Assembly: GCF_900103605.1 (NCBI RefSeq)
Contig: NZ_FNHY01000015.1
Span: forward strand, 1-54,566
Source of the DNA: Psychrobacillus sp. OK028
Lineage (GTDB): Bacteria; Bacillota; Bacilli; Bacillales_A; Planococcaceae
Direction of reading: 5' to 3'
DNA length: 54,566 bases
Shown one piece after another: positions 19,819-31,347 of the stretch; within the stretch, counting starts at the first letter, position 1, and every line of letters starts with the position of its first letter. Position numbers and translations under genes: made by a program. A model generated the notes under the pieces. That model saw only the letters and a list, made by a program, of their open reading frames with translations, was not told where the DNA came from and ran no database searches.

Positions 19819-22047
19819 ATGGAAATCATCGCGAAAAACTTATTGAATGGTATGAATAAAGAACAAGAAGAAGCCGTGAAGACAACAGAAGGTCCACTTC
19901 TAATAATGGCAGGTGCAGGTTCAGGGAAAACGCGTGTACTAACGCATCGAATTGCCTATTTAATCGTGGAAAAGGAAGTCTATCCATCGAAAATTTTAGC
20001 CATCACTTTTACCAATAAAGCTGCAAGAGAGATGAGAGAGCGTATAGATGGCTTGTTAGGACCAGGAACTGGAGAAAGAATGTGGGTATCTACATTTCAC
20101 TCGATGTGCGTACGTATTTTAAGAAGAGATATTGATCGAATTGGTTACACTAAAAACTTTTCGATCCTTGATACAAGTGACCAATTGACGGTTATTAAAA
20201 ATGTATTAAAAGAACAGAACATTGATTCCAAACAATATGACCCGCGCTCTATGCTTAATGCGATTAGTAGTGCCAAAAATATTTGTATTGATTCGGATAT
20301 GTATCGTGCTCAGATGAATGAGATGAATCCCTTTGAGAAGACAGTTGCCAATGTTTATAAAAGCTATCAAAAAAAATTGAGAAAGAACCAATCCCTCGAT
20401 TTTGATGATTTAATCATGCTGACATTGACATTGTTCAAGCGAGTTCCTGATGTACTTGAATTTTACCAAAATAAATTCCAGTATATTCATGTAGATGAAT
20501 ATCAGGATACGAACAAAGCACAGTATGAATTAGTACAGATGCTTGCTAAAAAGTTCAAAAATATTTGTGTCGTTGGGGACTCGGATCAATCAATTTATCG
20601 CTGGCGTGGAGCAGATATTCAGAATATCCTGTCGTTTGAAAAGGATTACCCGAATGCAAAAGCAATTATGTTAGAGCAAAACTATCGTTCCTCAAGGCGA
20701 ATCTTACAGGCGGCAAATGACGTCATTGGTAATAACACGAGCAGATATCCGAAGGTATTACGAACGGAGAATCTAGAAGGTGAAAAAGTTGAGTTATTCC
20801 GTGCGATGAATGAACATCAGGAAGCACAATATGTCGTACAAAAAATCCAAGACTTAATGGAACTGGAAAATCGTACATTAAATGATTTTGCTATTTTATA
20901 TCGTACAAACGCTCAGTCCCGTGTGATGGAGGAAGTACTCGTTAAATCGAATATGGCCTACACTATCGTCGGCGGTACAAAGTTCTATGACCGCAAAGAG
21001 ATTAAAGACCTGCTTGCCTACCTTCGTTTAATCGCCAATAACGATGATGACTTATCACTAGCTCGGATTATTAATGAACCTAAACGTAACATTGGAGCAA
21101 CGTCATTTGAACGTATGGCCCTTTATGCCATAGATCAGGATCGCTCTATATTAGATGCATTAAGAGAAGTCGACTTTATGGGGATACCAGCACGTGCTGT
21201 AAACTCTGTTATTCAATTCCAAGGGCTAATCCAAAACTTGACCCAAATGCAGGAGTTTCTGTCTGTTACCGAAATTGTCGAGCAAGTACTTGATAAAACA
21301 GGCTACCGTACGATGTTAAAAAATGAAAAGACAATTGAAGCGGAAAGTCGTTTAGAAAACATTGAAGAGTTTTTATCTGTCACGAAAGCCTTTGAGGAAA
21401 AAAGTGATGACAAGTCGCTAGTTGCATTTTTGACAGACTTAGCTCTTATTTCTGATATAGATAAATTGGATGAAGAGGAAGATGCATCTAAAGGGAATAT
21501 TATATTAATGACGATGCATGCCGCAAAAGGCTTGGAATTCCCGGTTGTATTTATCATTGGAATGGAAGAAAATATCTTCCCACATTCACGTTCCCTCGGT
21601 GATGATGATGAAATGGAAGAGGAACGTCGCCTTGCTTACGTGGGAATCACACGAGCAGAAGAAAGACTTGTAATAACGTGCGCGCAGTCTCGAACAATCT
21701 TTGGACGCGGTAGCTTTAATAGCCCATCTCGTTTTATCAATGAAATTTCTGATGATATTATAGAGGTCGTTGGTTGGACTAAAGACATCGGCAAAAATCC
21801 AGAAAGACATGCAAAGGCTTCAGGTAATACTCGTAGATCAGTAGTTACTCGTCCGCTATACAACGAGTCTGGTGGAGAAAAAATGGGCTGGCAGGTTGGA
21901 GATAAAGCCGCTCATAAAAAATGGGGAGAAGGTATGGTTGTCAGTGTTCGTGGCGAAGGTGAGAATACCGAGCTAGATATTGCATTTCCAAGTCCTACAG
22001 GTATTAAGCGTCTGCTCGCTAAATTTGCCCCAATCGAAAAAGTTTAA
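19819..22047 (+). CDS. pcrA: ATP-dependent DNA helicase PcrA
   Basis: PcrA is an essential 3'-5' superfamily 1 helicase of Gram-positive bacteria, used in repair, rolling-circle replication and removal of stalled complexes. The 742-residue protein has Walker A AGAGSGKT at residues 31-38, motif Ia [12 protein letters not shown], motif [10 protein letters not shown], motif [17 protein letters not shown], motif IV QNYRSS and motif [13 protein letters not shown]. The C-terminal Tudor-like RNA-polymerase-binding part reads [25 protein letters not shown] precedes the ATG. Confidence 0.97.
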   Translation: MEIIAKNLLNGMNKEQEEAVKTTEGPLLIMAGAGSGKTRVLTHRIAYLIVEKEVYPSKILAITFTNKAAREMRERIDGLLGPGTGERMWVSTFHSMCVRILRRDIDRIGYTKNFSILDTSDQLTVIKNVLKEQNIDSKQYDPRSMLNAISSAKNICIDSDMYRAQMNEMNPFEKTVANVYKSYQKKLRKNQSLDFDDLIMLTLTLFKRVPDVLEFYQNKFQYIHVDEYQDTNKAQYELVQMLAKKFKNICVVGDSDQSIYRWRGADIQNILSFEKDYPNAKAIMLEQNYRSSRRILQAANDVIGNNTSRYPKVLRTENLEGEKVELFRAMNEHQEAQYVVQKIQDLMELENRTLNDFAILYRTNAQSRVMEEVLVKSNMAYTIVGGTKFYDRKEIKDLLAYLRLIANNDDDLSLARIINEPKRNIGATSFERMALYAIDQDRSILDALREVDFMGIPARAVNSVIQFQGLIQNLTQMQEFLSVTEIVEQVLDKTGYRTMLKNEKTIEAESRLENIEEFLSVTKAFEEKSDDKSLVAFLTDLALISDIDKLDEEEDASKGNIILMTMHAAKGLEFPVVFIIGMEENIFPHSRSLGDDDEMEEERRLAYVGITRAEERLVITCAQSRTIFGRGSFNSPSRFINEISDDIIEVVGWTKDIGKNPERHAKASGNTRRSVVTRPLYNESGGEKMGWQVGDKAAHKKWGEGMVVSVRGEGENTELDIAFPSPTGIKRLLAKFAPIEKV

Positions 22048-24072
<2,025 letters not shown>

Positions 24073-24085
24073 GGGAGTGGCGAAC

Positions 24086-25222
24086 ATGGCCAAAAAACAT
24101 ATAGGCATGTTGACGCTGGCTTTATTACTAACGGTCTCTGGCTGTGCACCTTCTTTGGGTGATAAAACAGAGGTTATACAAAATACTGAAGAAGAAGAGA
24201 CCAAAACAGTAATAATTCCGAGTTTACAGCTAGATGAAACATATTATCGAACATTATTACCTTACGAAGAAAGCGCAAGTAGAGGATTAGTTTTATCGAA
24301 TTTATCTACTAAGTACGATATGAAAGAAGTGGAAAACGGACTTCTTCGAATATCTCAAAATGAGTTCTCGCCGGATAAGTATTTATTCCAAGAAGGGCAG
24401 TACCTAGATAAGAGCACGTTAAAGGATTGGCTAGCAAGAAGCAATCAAGAAGAAGGTGGGTTAAATCCGAGCGATGAAGGTTTAACTGGAGAAGAAAAGG
24501 CGAAAAAAGCACCCGTATATATAACGCATATCGTGGAGCAAAACTATTTGGAAAAAGTAGATAATGCCGTAAAACTATCAGGAATTTCAATAGGACTGGC
24601 CTTAAACTCCACGTATTATTATACGAAGGAACAATATGGTGCTACTTTCGAAGAGAAGCTAACTCAGGCTCAAATTGAAGAGAATGGGAAACGAATTGCT
24701 GAAGAGGTAGTTACCCGTCTACGTCAAATGGATGGTCTTGCAGAGGTTCCGATTGTAGTTGGTTTGTTTAAGCAAAATAGCCGCAGTGCTGTTGTGCCAG
24801 GAACATACTTTATGTATAGTACAGCACCAGCAGGGAAAAATGTGTCTGATTGGAAAGGGATAGACGAGGAGTATGTTCTATTTCCTACAGCGGACTCCCA
24901 AGAGAGATATCGTGATTTAGATACAATTTTCCGTAACTTCAAGCAAGATGTAGAAACGTATTTTACCAATTATACAAGTATTATTGGAACAGGCTATTTC
25001 AAAGACAAACAGCTCCAAAAATGGACGATTACCATTCCTATTCAGTTTTATGGAACTGCAGAGGTGATTGGATTTACGCAACATCTCGCTGGCTTGATAA
25101 AAACGCATTTTAATCCTTCGATGAATATCGAGGTTCAAGTCAATTCGTTAGATGGCGCAGAGGCATTGCTTGTGAAAAAACCTGGCGAAGAAGAGGCGTA
25201 TGTGCATATATACACTCAATAA
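24086..25222 (+). CDS. camS: CamS-family lipoprotein (YerH)
   Basis: This lipoprotein belongs to the CamS family, whose best known member is the precursor of a peptide sex pheromone in Staphylococcus. In most Bacillales the function is unknown. A signal peptide with lipobox TVSGC puts the lipidated Cys near residue 20. I prefer the ATG at 24086 (MAKKHIGM) because AAGGGAGTGG lies just upstream; the frame runs open 24 bases further, overlapping ligA. The product is about 378 residues, with EQNYLEKVDNAVKLSGISIG and GFTQHLAGLIKTHFNPSMNI in the family core. A short hairpin (ACTCTG/CAGAGT) follows. Confidence 0.9.
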   Translation: MAKKHIGMLTLALLLTVSGCAPSLGDKTEVIQNTEEEETKTVIIPSLQLDETYYRTLLPYEESASRGLVLSNLSTKYDMKEVENGLLRISQNEFSPDKYLFQEGQYLDKSTLKDWLARSNQEEGGLNPSDEGLTGEEKAKKAPVYITHIVEQNYLEKVDNAVKLSGISIGLALNSTYYYTKEQYGATFEEKLTQAQIEENGKRIAEEVVTRLRQMDGLAEVPIVVGLFKQNSRSAVVPGTYFMYSTAPAGKNVSDWKGIDEEYVLFPTADSQERYRDLDTIFRNFKQDVETYFTNYTSIIGTGYFKDKQLQKWTITIPIQFYGTAEVIGFTQHLAGLIKTHFNPSMNIEVQVNSLDGAEALLVKKPGEEEAYVHIYTQ

Positions 25223-25302
25223 GCGATTGCTATACTCTGTTCAAGCAGAGTGAAAAATGATATGATATTTCTTATGGTTACCTGAATTCGGAGGTGTGAT
25301 AA

Positions 25303-25593
25303 ATGGCAGAATTAACAAAAGAAGAAGTAAAGCATGTTGCCCATCTTGCAAGACTTGCAATTACCGAGGAAGAAGCAGAACGATTTGCGCTTCAACTAGG
25401 AGCAATTACGGAATTTGCTGAGCAATTAAAAGAATTAGACACGACAAATGTTGAACCTACTACTCATGTTTTACCGCTAGTAAACGTACTTAGAGAAGAC
25501 GTAGCTACTAAAGGCTTAGATCGTGAAACAATGATGTTAAATGTAAAAGAACAAGAAGCAGGACAAGTAAAAGTACCATCAATCATGGACTAA
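25303..25593 (+). CDS. gatC: Glutamyl-tRNA(Gln) amidotransferase subunit C
   Basis: GatC is the small subunit (96 residues) that wraps around GatA and GatB in the complex that amidates misacylated Glu-tRNA(Gln) and Asp-tRNA(Asn). The sequence shows the family pattern [20 protein letters not shown], then [19 protein letters not shown], which contacts the GatA active-site region. CGGAGGTGTGA sits 7 bases before the ATG. It is the first gene of gatCAB; gatA follows 21 bases later. Confidence 0.96.
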   Translation: MAELTKEEVKHVAHLARLAITEEEAERFALQLGAITEFAEQLKELDTTNVEPTTHVLPLVNVLREDVATKGLDRETMMLNVKEQEAGQVKVPSIMD

Positions 25594-25614
25594 TAGCTGT
25601 TGGGAGGGAAAATC

Positions 25615-27078
25615 ATGACGTTATTTAATCGTTCAGCGAAAGAATTACAAGCGCTTGTACTTAGTAAAGAAGTTTCTTTAGTGGATTTAACAAACGAAGC
25701 TTTTGACCGTGTAGAAAAACTTGATGGCGAGGTAGAAGCCTTCTTAGCACTGAATAAAGAAAAAGCACTAGAAGAAGCGACAGAATTAGAAAGAACTCCT
25801 TTTGAAGAGCGTGGACCATTATTTGGTTTACCTATCGGAGTGAAGGATAATATCGTAACACAGGGATTAGAAACTACTTGTGCAAGTAAAATATTACAAG
25901 GGTTCAATCCAATTTATGATGCAACTGTAGTTAAAAAGCTACGTGAAGCTGGAATGGTTACAATTGGTAAATTGAATATGGATGAATTTGCGATGGGATC
26001 TTCTAACGAAAACTCAGCATATAAAACTACTAAAAATCCATGGTCATTAGACCGAGTTCCTGGTGGATCTTCAGGTGCATCAGCTGCAGCAGTAGCAGCC
26101 GGTGAAGTACCGTTTTCATTAGGTTCAGATACAGGTGGATCTATTCGTCAACCTGCTTCTTACTGTGGTGTTGTTGGGATGAAACCTACATACGGACGTG
26201 TTTCTCGTTTCGGTTTAGTAGCATTTGCATCTTCCTTAGATCAAATTGGTCCAATTACTCGCAACGTAGAAGATAATGCACTACTTTTAGAAGCAATTTC
26301 TGGAGTTGATGCAAATGACTCTACTTCAGCAAATGTTGATGTTCCCAACTTTGCAGCTGCTCTTACAGGAGATATAAAAGGTCTTCGTATTGCCGTGCCT
26401 AAAGAATATTTAGGAGAAGGTGTAAGTGAAGCAGTGCGTCAGTCTGTAATGGATGCGTTGAAAGTATTAGAAGCACAAGGAGCTACATGGGAAGAGGTTT
26501 CATTGCCACATTCTAAATACGCTTTAGCTACATACTATATTCTTTCGTCTTCAGAGGCTTCTTCCAACCTTTCTCGTTTTGATGGAATTCGTTATGGTTT
26601 CCGTGCGGAAAACGTAGAAAACTTATTGGACCTTTATAAAGAAACACGTGCACAAGGATTTGGTGATGAAGTTAAACGTCGTATTATGCTTGGTACTTAT
26701 TCGTTAAGTGCAGGAACATACGATGCTTATTATAAAAAAGCACAACAAGTTCGTACGCTTATTAAACAAGACTTTGATAAAGTGTTAGCGGACTATGATG
26801 TAATTATCGGACCAACTGCTCCAACTCCAGCATTTAAAATTGGAGAAAACGTAGAAGATCCATTGACGATGTATGCAAATGATATTTTAACAATTCCAAT
26901 TAACCTTGCGGGTGTTCCAGCAATATCTATCCCTTGTGGATTTGAAGATGGATTACCACTTGGATTACAAATTATCGGAAATTATTTTGATGAGTCTACG
27001 ATTTATCGTGTAGCACATGTTTACGAACAGTCTACTGATTTCCATAAACAAACTCCTCAAATTTGGGAGGGAAAATAA
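25615..27078 (+). CDS. gatA: Glutamyl-tRNA(Gln) amidotransferase subunit A
   Basis: GatA is the amidase that releases ammonia from glutamine for the GatB kinase. I place the start at ATG 25615 ([11 protein letters not shown]), 7 bases after GGGAGGG; a TTG at 25600 in the same frame is less likely. The 487-residue product has the amidase-signature triad: Lys in GVKDNI, the cis-Ser in [12 protein letters not shown] and the nucleophilic Ser in [12 protein letters not shown]. Length and motifs are complete. gatB follows directly. Confidence 0.97.
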   Translation: MTLFNRSAKELQALVLSKEVSLVDLTNEAFDRVEKLDGEVEAFLALNKEKALEEATELERTPFEERGPLFGLPIGVKDNIVTQGLETTCASKILQGFNPIYDATVVKKLREAGMVTIGKLNMDEFAMGSSNENSAYKTTKNPWSLDRVPGGSSGASAAAVAAGEVPFSLGSDTGGSIRQPASYCGVVGMKPTYGRVSRFGLVAFASSLDQIGPITRNVEDNALLLEAISGVDANDSTSANVDVPNFAAALTGDIKGLRIAVPKEYLGEGVSEAVRQSVMDALKVLEAQGATWEEVSLPHSKYALATYYILSSSEASSNLSRFDGIRYGFRAENVENLLDLYKETRAQGFGDEVKRRIMLGTYSLSAGTYDAYYKKAQQVRTLIKQDFDKVLADYDVIIGPTAPTPAFKIGENVEDPLTMYANDILTIPINLAGVPAISIPCGFEDGLPLGLQIIGNYFDESTIYRVAHVYEQSTDFHKQTPQIWEGK

Positions 27079-27079
27079 T

Positions 27080-28507
27080 ATGAACTTTGAAACAGTTATT
27101 GGATTAGAAGTACACGTAGAGTTAAAAACTAACTCGAAAATCTTCTCACCAGCACCTAATCATTTTGGAGCTGAGCCAAATACAAACACAACAGTGATAG
27201 ACCTAGGATACCCTGGCGTGCTACCTGTATTGAATAAGAACGTAGTAGATTTCGCAATGCGTGCAGCACTTGCATTAAACATGGAAATCGAACAAAATAC
27301 AAAGTTTGACCGTAAAAACTATTTCTATCCAGATAATCCGAAAGCATATCAAATTTCACAATTTGATAAACCAATCGGTAAAAATGGATGGGTTGAAATT
27401 GAAGTAAACGGAGAGAAAAAACGCATCGGAATTACTCGTCTTCATATGGAAGAGGATGCTGGTAAACTTTCTCATGCGGATGGATATTCATTAGTTGACT
27501 TTAACCGTCAAGGAACTCCACTAGTTGAAATCGTTTCAGAGCCAGATATTCGTACTCCTGAGGAAGCTTACGCTTACTTAGAAAAAGTAAAATCTATCAT
27601 CCAATATACAGATGTTTCAGACTGTAAAATGGAAGAAGGATCTTTACGCTGTGATGCGAATATTTCGATTCGTCCTTATGGGCAAGAAGAATTTGGTACG
27701 AAAACTGAATTGAAAAACTTAAACTCGTTTAACTTTGTACGTAGAGGACTAGAGCACGAAGAAGTTCGCCAAGCAGAAGTATTATCTGCTGGTGGAATCA
27801 TTGAACAGGAAACTCGTCGCTACGATGAGAAAACTGGTAAAACGATACTAATGCGAGTAAAAGAAGGTACGGATGACTATCGTTATTTCCCAGAGCCAGA
27901 TTTAGTGGACCTAGTAATTGACGATGCATGGTTAGAACGTGTACGCGCAGAAATTCCAGAACTACCAGATGCTCGTAAACAACGCTATATTGAAGAGCTA
28001 GGATTATCTGCATACGATGCGCACGTATTAACATTATCTAAGGATATGGCTAACTTCTTTGAAGCAACTATTGCCGATGGAGCAGATGCAAAACTTTCTG
28101 CGAACTGGTTAATGGGTGAGGTTTCAGCTTACTTAAATGCAGATCAAAAAGAGTTGAAGGATACAGGGTTAACTCCTGCAAATCTTTCTGGAATGATTAA
28201 ACTAATCTCTGATGGTACCATTTCATCCAAAATCGCGAAAAAAGTTTTCAAAGAGCTTGCTGACAACGGCGGAGACGCTGCAGAAGTAGTAAAAGCTAAA
28301 GGCTTAGTACAAATTTCGGACGAAGGTGCTTTACGCGAAATCGTTACAGCAACACTTGATGCAAACCCACAATCTATCGAAGATTTCAAAAACGGAAAAG
28401 ACCGAGCAATCGGCTTCTTAGTTGGACAAATCATGAAAGCAACAAAAGGCCAAGCAAATCCGCCTCTTGTTAACAAAATCTTAAACGAAGAAATTACAAA
28501 ACGATAA
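27080..28507 (+). CDS. gatB: Aspartyl/glutamyl-tRNA amidotransferase subunit B
   Basis: GatB phosphorylates the misacylated tRNA's glutamate or aspartate and accepts ammonia from GatA. The 475-residue protein starts [17 protein letters not shown]. It continues with [19 protein letters not shown] (metal/kinase site) and EDAGKLSH, and ends in the helical YqeY-like tail [29 protein letters not shown] lies upstream inside the end of gatA. A strong terminator ends the operon. Confidence 0.97.
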   Translation: MNFETVIGLEVHVELKTNSKIFSPAPNHFGAEPNTNTTVIDLGYPGVLPVLNKNVVDFAMRAALALNMEIEQNTKFDRKNYFYPDNPKAYQISQFDKPIGKNGWVEIEVNGEKKRIGITRLHMEEDAGKLSHADGYSLVDFNRQGTPLVEIVSEPDIRTPEEAYAYLEKVKSIIQYTDVSDCKMEEGSLRCDANISIRPYGQEEFGTKTELKNLNSFNFVRRGLEHEEVRQAEVLSAGGIIEQETRRYDEKTGKTILMRVKEGTDDYRYFPEPDLVDLVIDDAWLERVRAEIPELPDARKQRYIEELGLSAYDAHVLTLSKDMANFFEATIADGADAKLSANWLMGEVSAYLNADQKELKDTGLTPANLSGMIKLISDGTISSKIAKKVFKELADNGGDAAEVVKAKGLVQISDEGALREIVTATLDANPQSIEDFKNGKDRAIGFLVGQIMKATKGQANPPLVNKILNEEITKR

Positions 28508-28513
28508 TACACT

Positions 28514-28543
28514 AAGGATGCCCGAATTCGGGCATCCTTTTTT
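28514..28543 (+). terminator. Terminator of the gatCAB operon
   Basis: AAGGATGCCCGAATTCGGGCATCCTT is a near-perfect palindrome and runs into TTTTTT. Confidence 0.93.
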
Positions 28544-28559
28544 GGTATCTGGTTATTGC

Positions 28560-28695
28560 CTCTCTCGTATAGAATTGAATGTTTCTCGTATGGGCACTAT
28601 TCGCTCTCGTATAGAAAGGAAAAACACGATGTCTCTAATGTCTCTCGTACGTATGTGAAACTCTCTCGGATAGAGGGTGATCGCTTGCGTATAGA
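28560..28695 (+). repeat. Phased repeat array, word TCTCGTAT, about 21-bp period
   Basis: TCTCG(TAT) words start at 28563, 28584, 28605, (degenerate 28624), 28643, 28664 and (TTGCG) 28685, with steps of 21, 21, 19, 19, 21 and 21. Several words are extended to CTCTCGTATAGAA(AGGAAAA). The array lies between the gatCAB terminator and the next gene and holds no open frame with a ribosome site. Confidence 0.75.
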
Positions 28696-28817
28696 AAGGA
28701 AAACCATGATGTCTTTTCGATAAACAAGAGATTCACAAATTAAATGGTGTTTATTTCCAACGATACTGGTGATATGATGAAAGAAACTAATAATCAACAC
28801 ATATTGGGGTGAATGCG

Positions 28818-29447
28818 TTGGAGCTATGCTTTATTGGTGGTGGGCATTTTTTAAAGGGTGAGTTGGATGAAGTATTTGAGGAATTATCGAAGCGGATTAA
28901 ACCAAATGCAAATATTGTTGTAGTTCCTTTTGCAACAGATATTTCAAAATATGATAGCTGGATGTCAAGCTTGGAGCAGGGATTCGCCAACATTTCGAAT
29001 GTGGGGTTAACATTGCTACATGAAGACCTATCAAAAAGGGAAATGATTTCTAGAATAGATGATAGCGATGCCCTTTATTTAATAGGAGGAAGAACCGAAA
29101 AGTTACTTGAAATCATCGAGAAAAAAGAACTAGCCATGAGTATTAAAAGTTATCCTGGGCTATTAATTGGCTATAGCGCCGGGGCTTTGGCATTTTGCAA
29201 GGGTTGTATTTTAACAAAAGATGAAGACTATCCAGAGTCGTTAGTTATAAAAGGATTAGGTTTAGTAGACTTTAGTGTGGAGGTACATTATAACGAAGCA
29301 TCTGATGATGATTTAATGTCACTTTCTAATGAACGCACAATTTATGCCCTACCAGATGGAAGCTCCATTTTTTACAAAGATGGAAGAATACATAAGAAAG
29401 TGAATGACGTAATCTCATTTCTAGCGAATAAAAAAACAATAGTATAA
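28818..29447 (+). CDS. Peptidase S51 / dipeptidase E-like protein
   Basis: This protein of about 210 residues has the class I glutamine-amidotransferase-like fold of peptidase S51. It shows LCFIGGGHFLKGEL at the start, ALYLIGGRTEKLLEII in the middle and the nucleophile elbow LIGYSAGALAFC, where Ser is the expected catalytic residue of S51 dipeptidases. VEVHYNEASDDD probably carries the His. The substrate is unknown. The frame is open from GTG 28809, but GGGGTGA at 28806-28812 looks like the ribosome site, favouring TTG 28818 (MELCFIGGG). It seems to be a single-gene unit after the repeat array. Confidence 0.75.
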   Translation: MELCFIGGGHFLKGELDEVFEELSKRIKPNANIVVVPFATDISKYDSWMSSLEQGFANISNVGLTLLHEDLSKREMISRIDDSDALYLIGGRTEKLLEIIEKKELAMSIKSYPGLLIGYSAGALAFCKGCILTKDEDYPESLVIKGLGLVDFSVEVHYNEASDDDLMSLSNERTIYALPDGSSIFYKDGRIHKKVNDVISFLANKKTIV

Positions 29448-29518
29448 AATGGGGTTATAGAGCTTGTTTGAATAACGATTCAAAACGCAGTATACTTAGA
29501 AAAAAGGGGGCTACTCAT

Positions 29519-30082
29519 TTGTCTACTGAACAACAATATTTTGAAAAAGCAAAACCACTTACTCAATATATGGACGATATGACTACGAAAAAAGAAGAAT
29601 CCTTCAGCATTTACAACAAATTTGATGTACCAGCGGATGATGAATTCATTCAAGTATTAAAGGAAAAAGGACCACATATATTAGCTATTACAGAAGACTG
29701 GTGTGGAGATGCAATGATGAATAACGCCGTTTTACGTAAAATTGCAGAGGCGGCAAATGTAGAGATTCGTGCTGTTTATCGTGATGAGAATTTGGATTTA
29801 ATGGATCAGTATTTAACAAATGGCGGGCGTTCAATTCCCGTATATCTTTTGTTAAATAAAGACGGTGAAGTGATATCTAAATGGGGTCCACGTGCGGAAC
29901 AAGTTCAACAGTTCGTTATGGAAGGTAGAGCAAAATTCCCGGCAAAAGAGGATCCTTCGTTTGAGGAAGTGCAAAAAGAATTTTATGCACAAATGTCCAA
30001 CGAGTTTGTTAATAATCAGGAATTTCACCTAGCTGTATATGAAGCAATTCGCAATGCTTGGTTACCTGCACTACAAAAATAA
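29519..30082 (+). CDS. Thioredoxin-family protein
   Basis: The protein of about 187 residues has a thioredoxin-like fold. The equivalent of the CxxC motif reads ITEDWCGDAMMNN, so only the first Cys is present, and the cis-Pro region is GGRSIPVYLLLNKDGEV. It matches the bacterial thioredoxin_9-type family of unknown redox role. I set the start at TTG 29519, behind AAGGGGG; the frame is open from 29468. The upstream S51-like gene ends about 70 bases before. With a single Cys it may act in bacillithiol- or glutaredoxin-type chemistry or be non-catalytic; this is inference. Confidence 0.72.
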   Translation: MSTEQQYFEKAKPLTQYMDDMTTKKEESFSIYNKFDVPADDEFIQVLKEKGPHILAITEDWCGDAMMNNAVLRKIAEAANVEIRAVYRDENLDLMDQYLTNGGRSIPVYLLLNKDGEVISKWGPRAEQVQQFVMEGRAKFPAKEDPSFEEVQKEFYAQMSNEFVNNQEFHLAVYEAIRNAWLPALQK

Positions 30083-30102
30083 CGTCAGTTAAACTAATCC
30101 TT

Positions 30103-30132
30103 AAAGGAGTCGGCATGAGTCGACTCTTTTAA
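30103..30132 (+). terminator. Weak intrinsic terminator
   Basis: GGAGTCG / CGACTC with loop GCATGAGT is followed by TTTT. It is short and imperfect, downstream of the thioredoxin-like gene. Confidence 0.55.
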
Positions 30133-30208
30133 TGGTGGTATGAAACTTTTTGTGAAGAAATATAGTCTTTATAACAAGAAAGTACTGTGAAGCAGAAAGG
30201 AAATAAGT

Positions 30209-31120
30209 ATGAAACGTGCAAGAATTATCTATAATCCAACTTCTGGAAGAGAACTATTTAAAAAGAATTTGCCAGAAGTGCTTGAAGCTCTTGAGATTGC
30301 TGGTTATGAGACATCGTGTCATGCGACTACCTGCGAAGGTGACGCTCAAGCGGCAGCAAAGAAAGCGGTAGAAAATGGTTTTGATATCATCATTGCATCT
30401 GGCGGAGATGGTACGCTGAATGAAGTTGTTGCAGGGGTAAGCGCATTTGAGAAACGCCCTAAAATTGGTCTGATTCCAATGGGCACGACGAATGATTTTG
30501 CGCGAGCTGTTCATATTCCAAGAGACATAAAAAAAGCTGTGGAGATTATTGTTAAAGGGGATTCAATTCCAGTCGATGTCGGCATGGTAAATGATCGCTA
30601 TTTTATCAATATTGCAGGTGGTGGTCGAATTACAGAGCTTACTTATGATGTGCCGAGTAAGCTTAAAACGATACTTGGGCAGCTAGCCTATTATTTAAAA
30701 GGTATTGAGATGCTTCCATCGATTAAATCTACAAAAGTGAGAATTGAATATGATGGGGAAGTATTTGAAGACGAAGCGATGATGTTCTTAGTTGGTTTAA
30801 CGAATTCCGTTGGTGGATTTGAAAAGCTTGCCCCAAGTTCGAGTATTAACGATGGCTTGTTTTCTTTATTAATTTTGAAAAAGTTAAACATAGCGGAGTT
30901 TATTCGTGTGGCGTCTTTAGCCCTACGTGGTGAGCATTTGACTGATCCACATGTTATTTTTAAAAAAGCGAAAAATATTAAAGTAACATCTGAGGATAAG
31001 GTTCTTCTTAATTTAGATGGTGAATACGGTGGGGATATCCCAGCAACATTCCAAAATTTATACAGACATATAGAGGTTTTCGTACCAATCGAAGAAATTC
31101 GAGAAGAGGATAGACCTTAA
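30209..31120 (+). CDS. dagK: Diacylglycerol kinase DagK
   Basis: This soluble diacylglycerol kinase (DgkB/YerQ type) recycles diacylglycerol from lipoteichoic acid synthesis to phosphatidic acid. The 303-residue protein has the DAGK catalytic signature IIASGGDGTLNEVVAGV (~59-75), IGLIPMGTTNDFARA, and a C-terminal LNLDGEYGGD. It starts RARIIYNPTSGREL, typical of the family. AGAAAGGAAA precedes the ATG. Its place before rlmCD follows B. subtilis, except that the cytochrome bd genes and a nucleotidase are inserted between. Confidence 0.92.
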   Translation: MKRARIIYNPTSGRELFKKNLPEVLEALEIAGYETSCHATTCEGDAQAAAKKAVENGFDIIIASGGDGTLNEVVAGVSAFEKRPKIGLIPMGTTNDFARAVHIPRDIKKAVEIIVKGDSIPVDVGMVNDRYFINIAGGGRITELTYDVPSKLKTILGQLAYYLKGIEMLPSIKSTKVRIEYDGEVFEDEAMMFLVGLTNSVGGFEKLAPSSSINDGLFSLLILKKLNIAEFIRVASLALRGEHLTDPHVIFKKAKNIKVTSEDKVLLNLDGEYGGDIPATFQNLYRHIEVFVPIEEIREEDRP

Positions 31121-31126
31121 GCAATT

Positions 31127-31156
31127 GCTCAGCATTTTATATGTTGAGCTTTTTTG
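31127..31156 (+). terminator. Intrinsic terminator after dagK
   Basis: GCTCAGCAT / ATGTTGAGC with a TTTAT loop, followed by TTTTTT. Confidence 0.87.
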
Positions 31157-31188
31157 TATTCATTTGTAAAACAACAGTGGAGATAAAG

Positions 31189-31218
31189 TTCAATATTCTC
31201 ATTATTGGGTAATATAAT
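31189..31218 (+). promoter_or_regulatory. Candidate promoter of the cytochrome bd operon
   Basis: TATAAT at 31213-31218 with TTCAAT at 31189-31194 (18-base spacer) precedes a ribosome site and the first small gene. No clear Rex or ResD site was identified. Confidence 0.5.
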
Positions 31219-31236
31219 GAGAAAGGAGTGGAGCAC

Positions 31237-31332
31237 ATGTATAAGAAACAAGAAAAATATTTAATGTGGCTTGCTTTTATTGTCGCAGGAATCATGATGC
31301 TATCAATTGCGGGGAGAATATTTGGGAACTAG
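31237..31332 (+). CDS. 31-residue single-span membrane protein before cydA
   Basis: The tiny gene begins ATG after AGAAAGGAGTGGAG, an excellent ribosome site 5-6 bases away, and encodes MYKKQEKYLMW followed by a hydrophobic helix (about residues 10-26) and a short GRIFGN tail. Topology would be a short charged N-terminus in the cytoplasm. It sits 15 bases before cydA and after the operon promoter, so it should be co-expressed with the oxidase. I do not recognise the family. It could be a second small oxidase subunit or assembly peptide; this is inference from context. Confidence 0.65.
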   Translation: MYKKQEKYLMWLAFIVAGIMMLSIAGRIFGN

Positions 31333-31347
31333 GATGGGGGAAGAATA

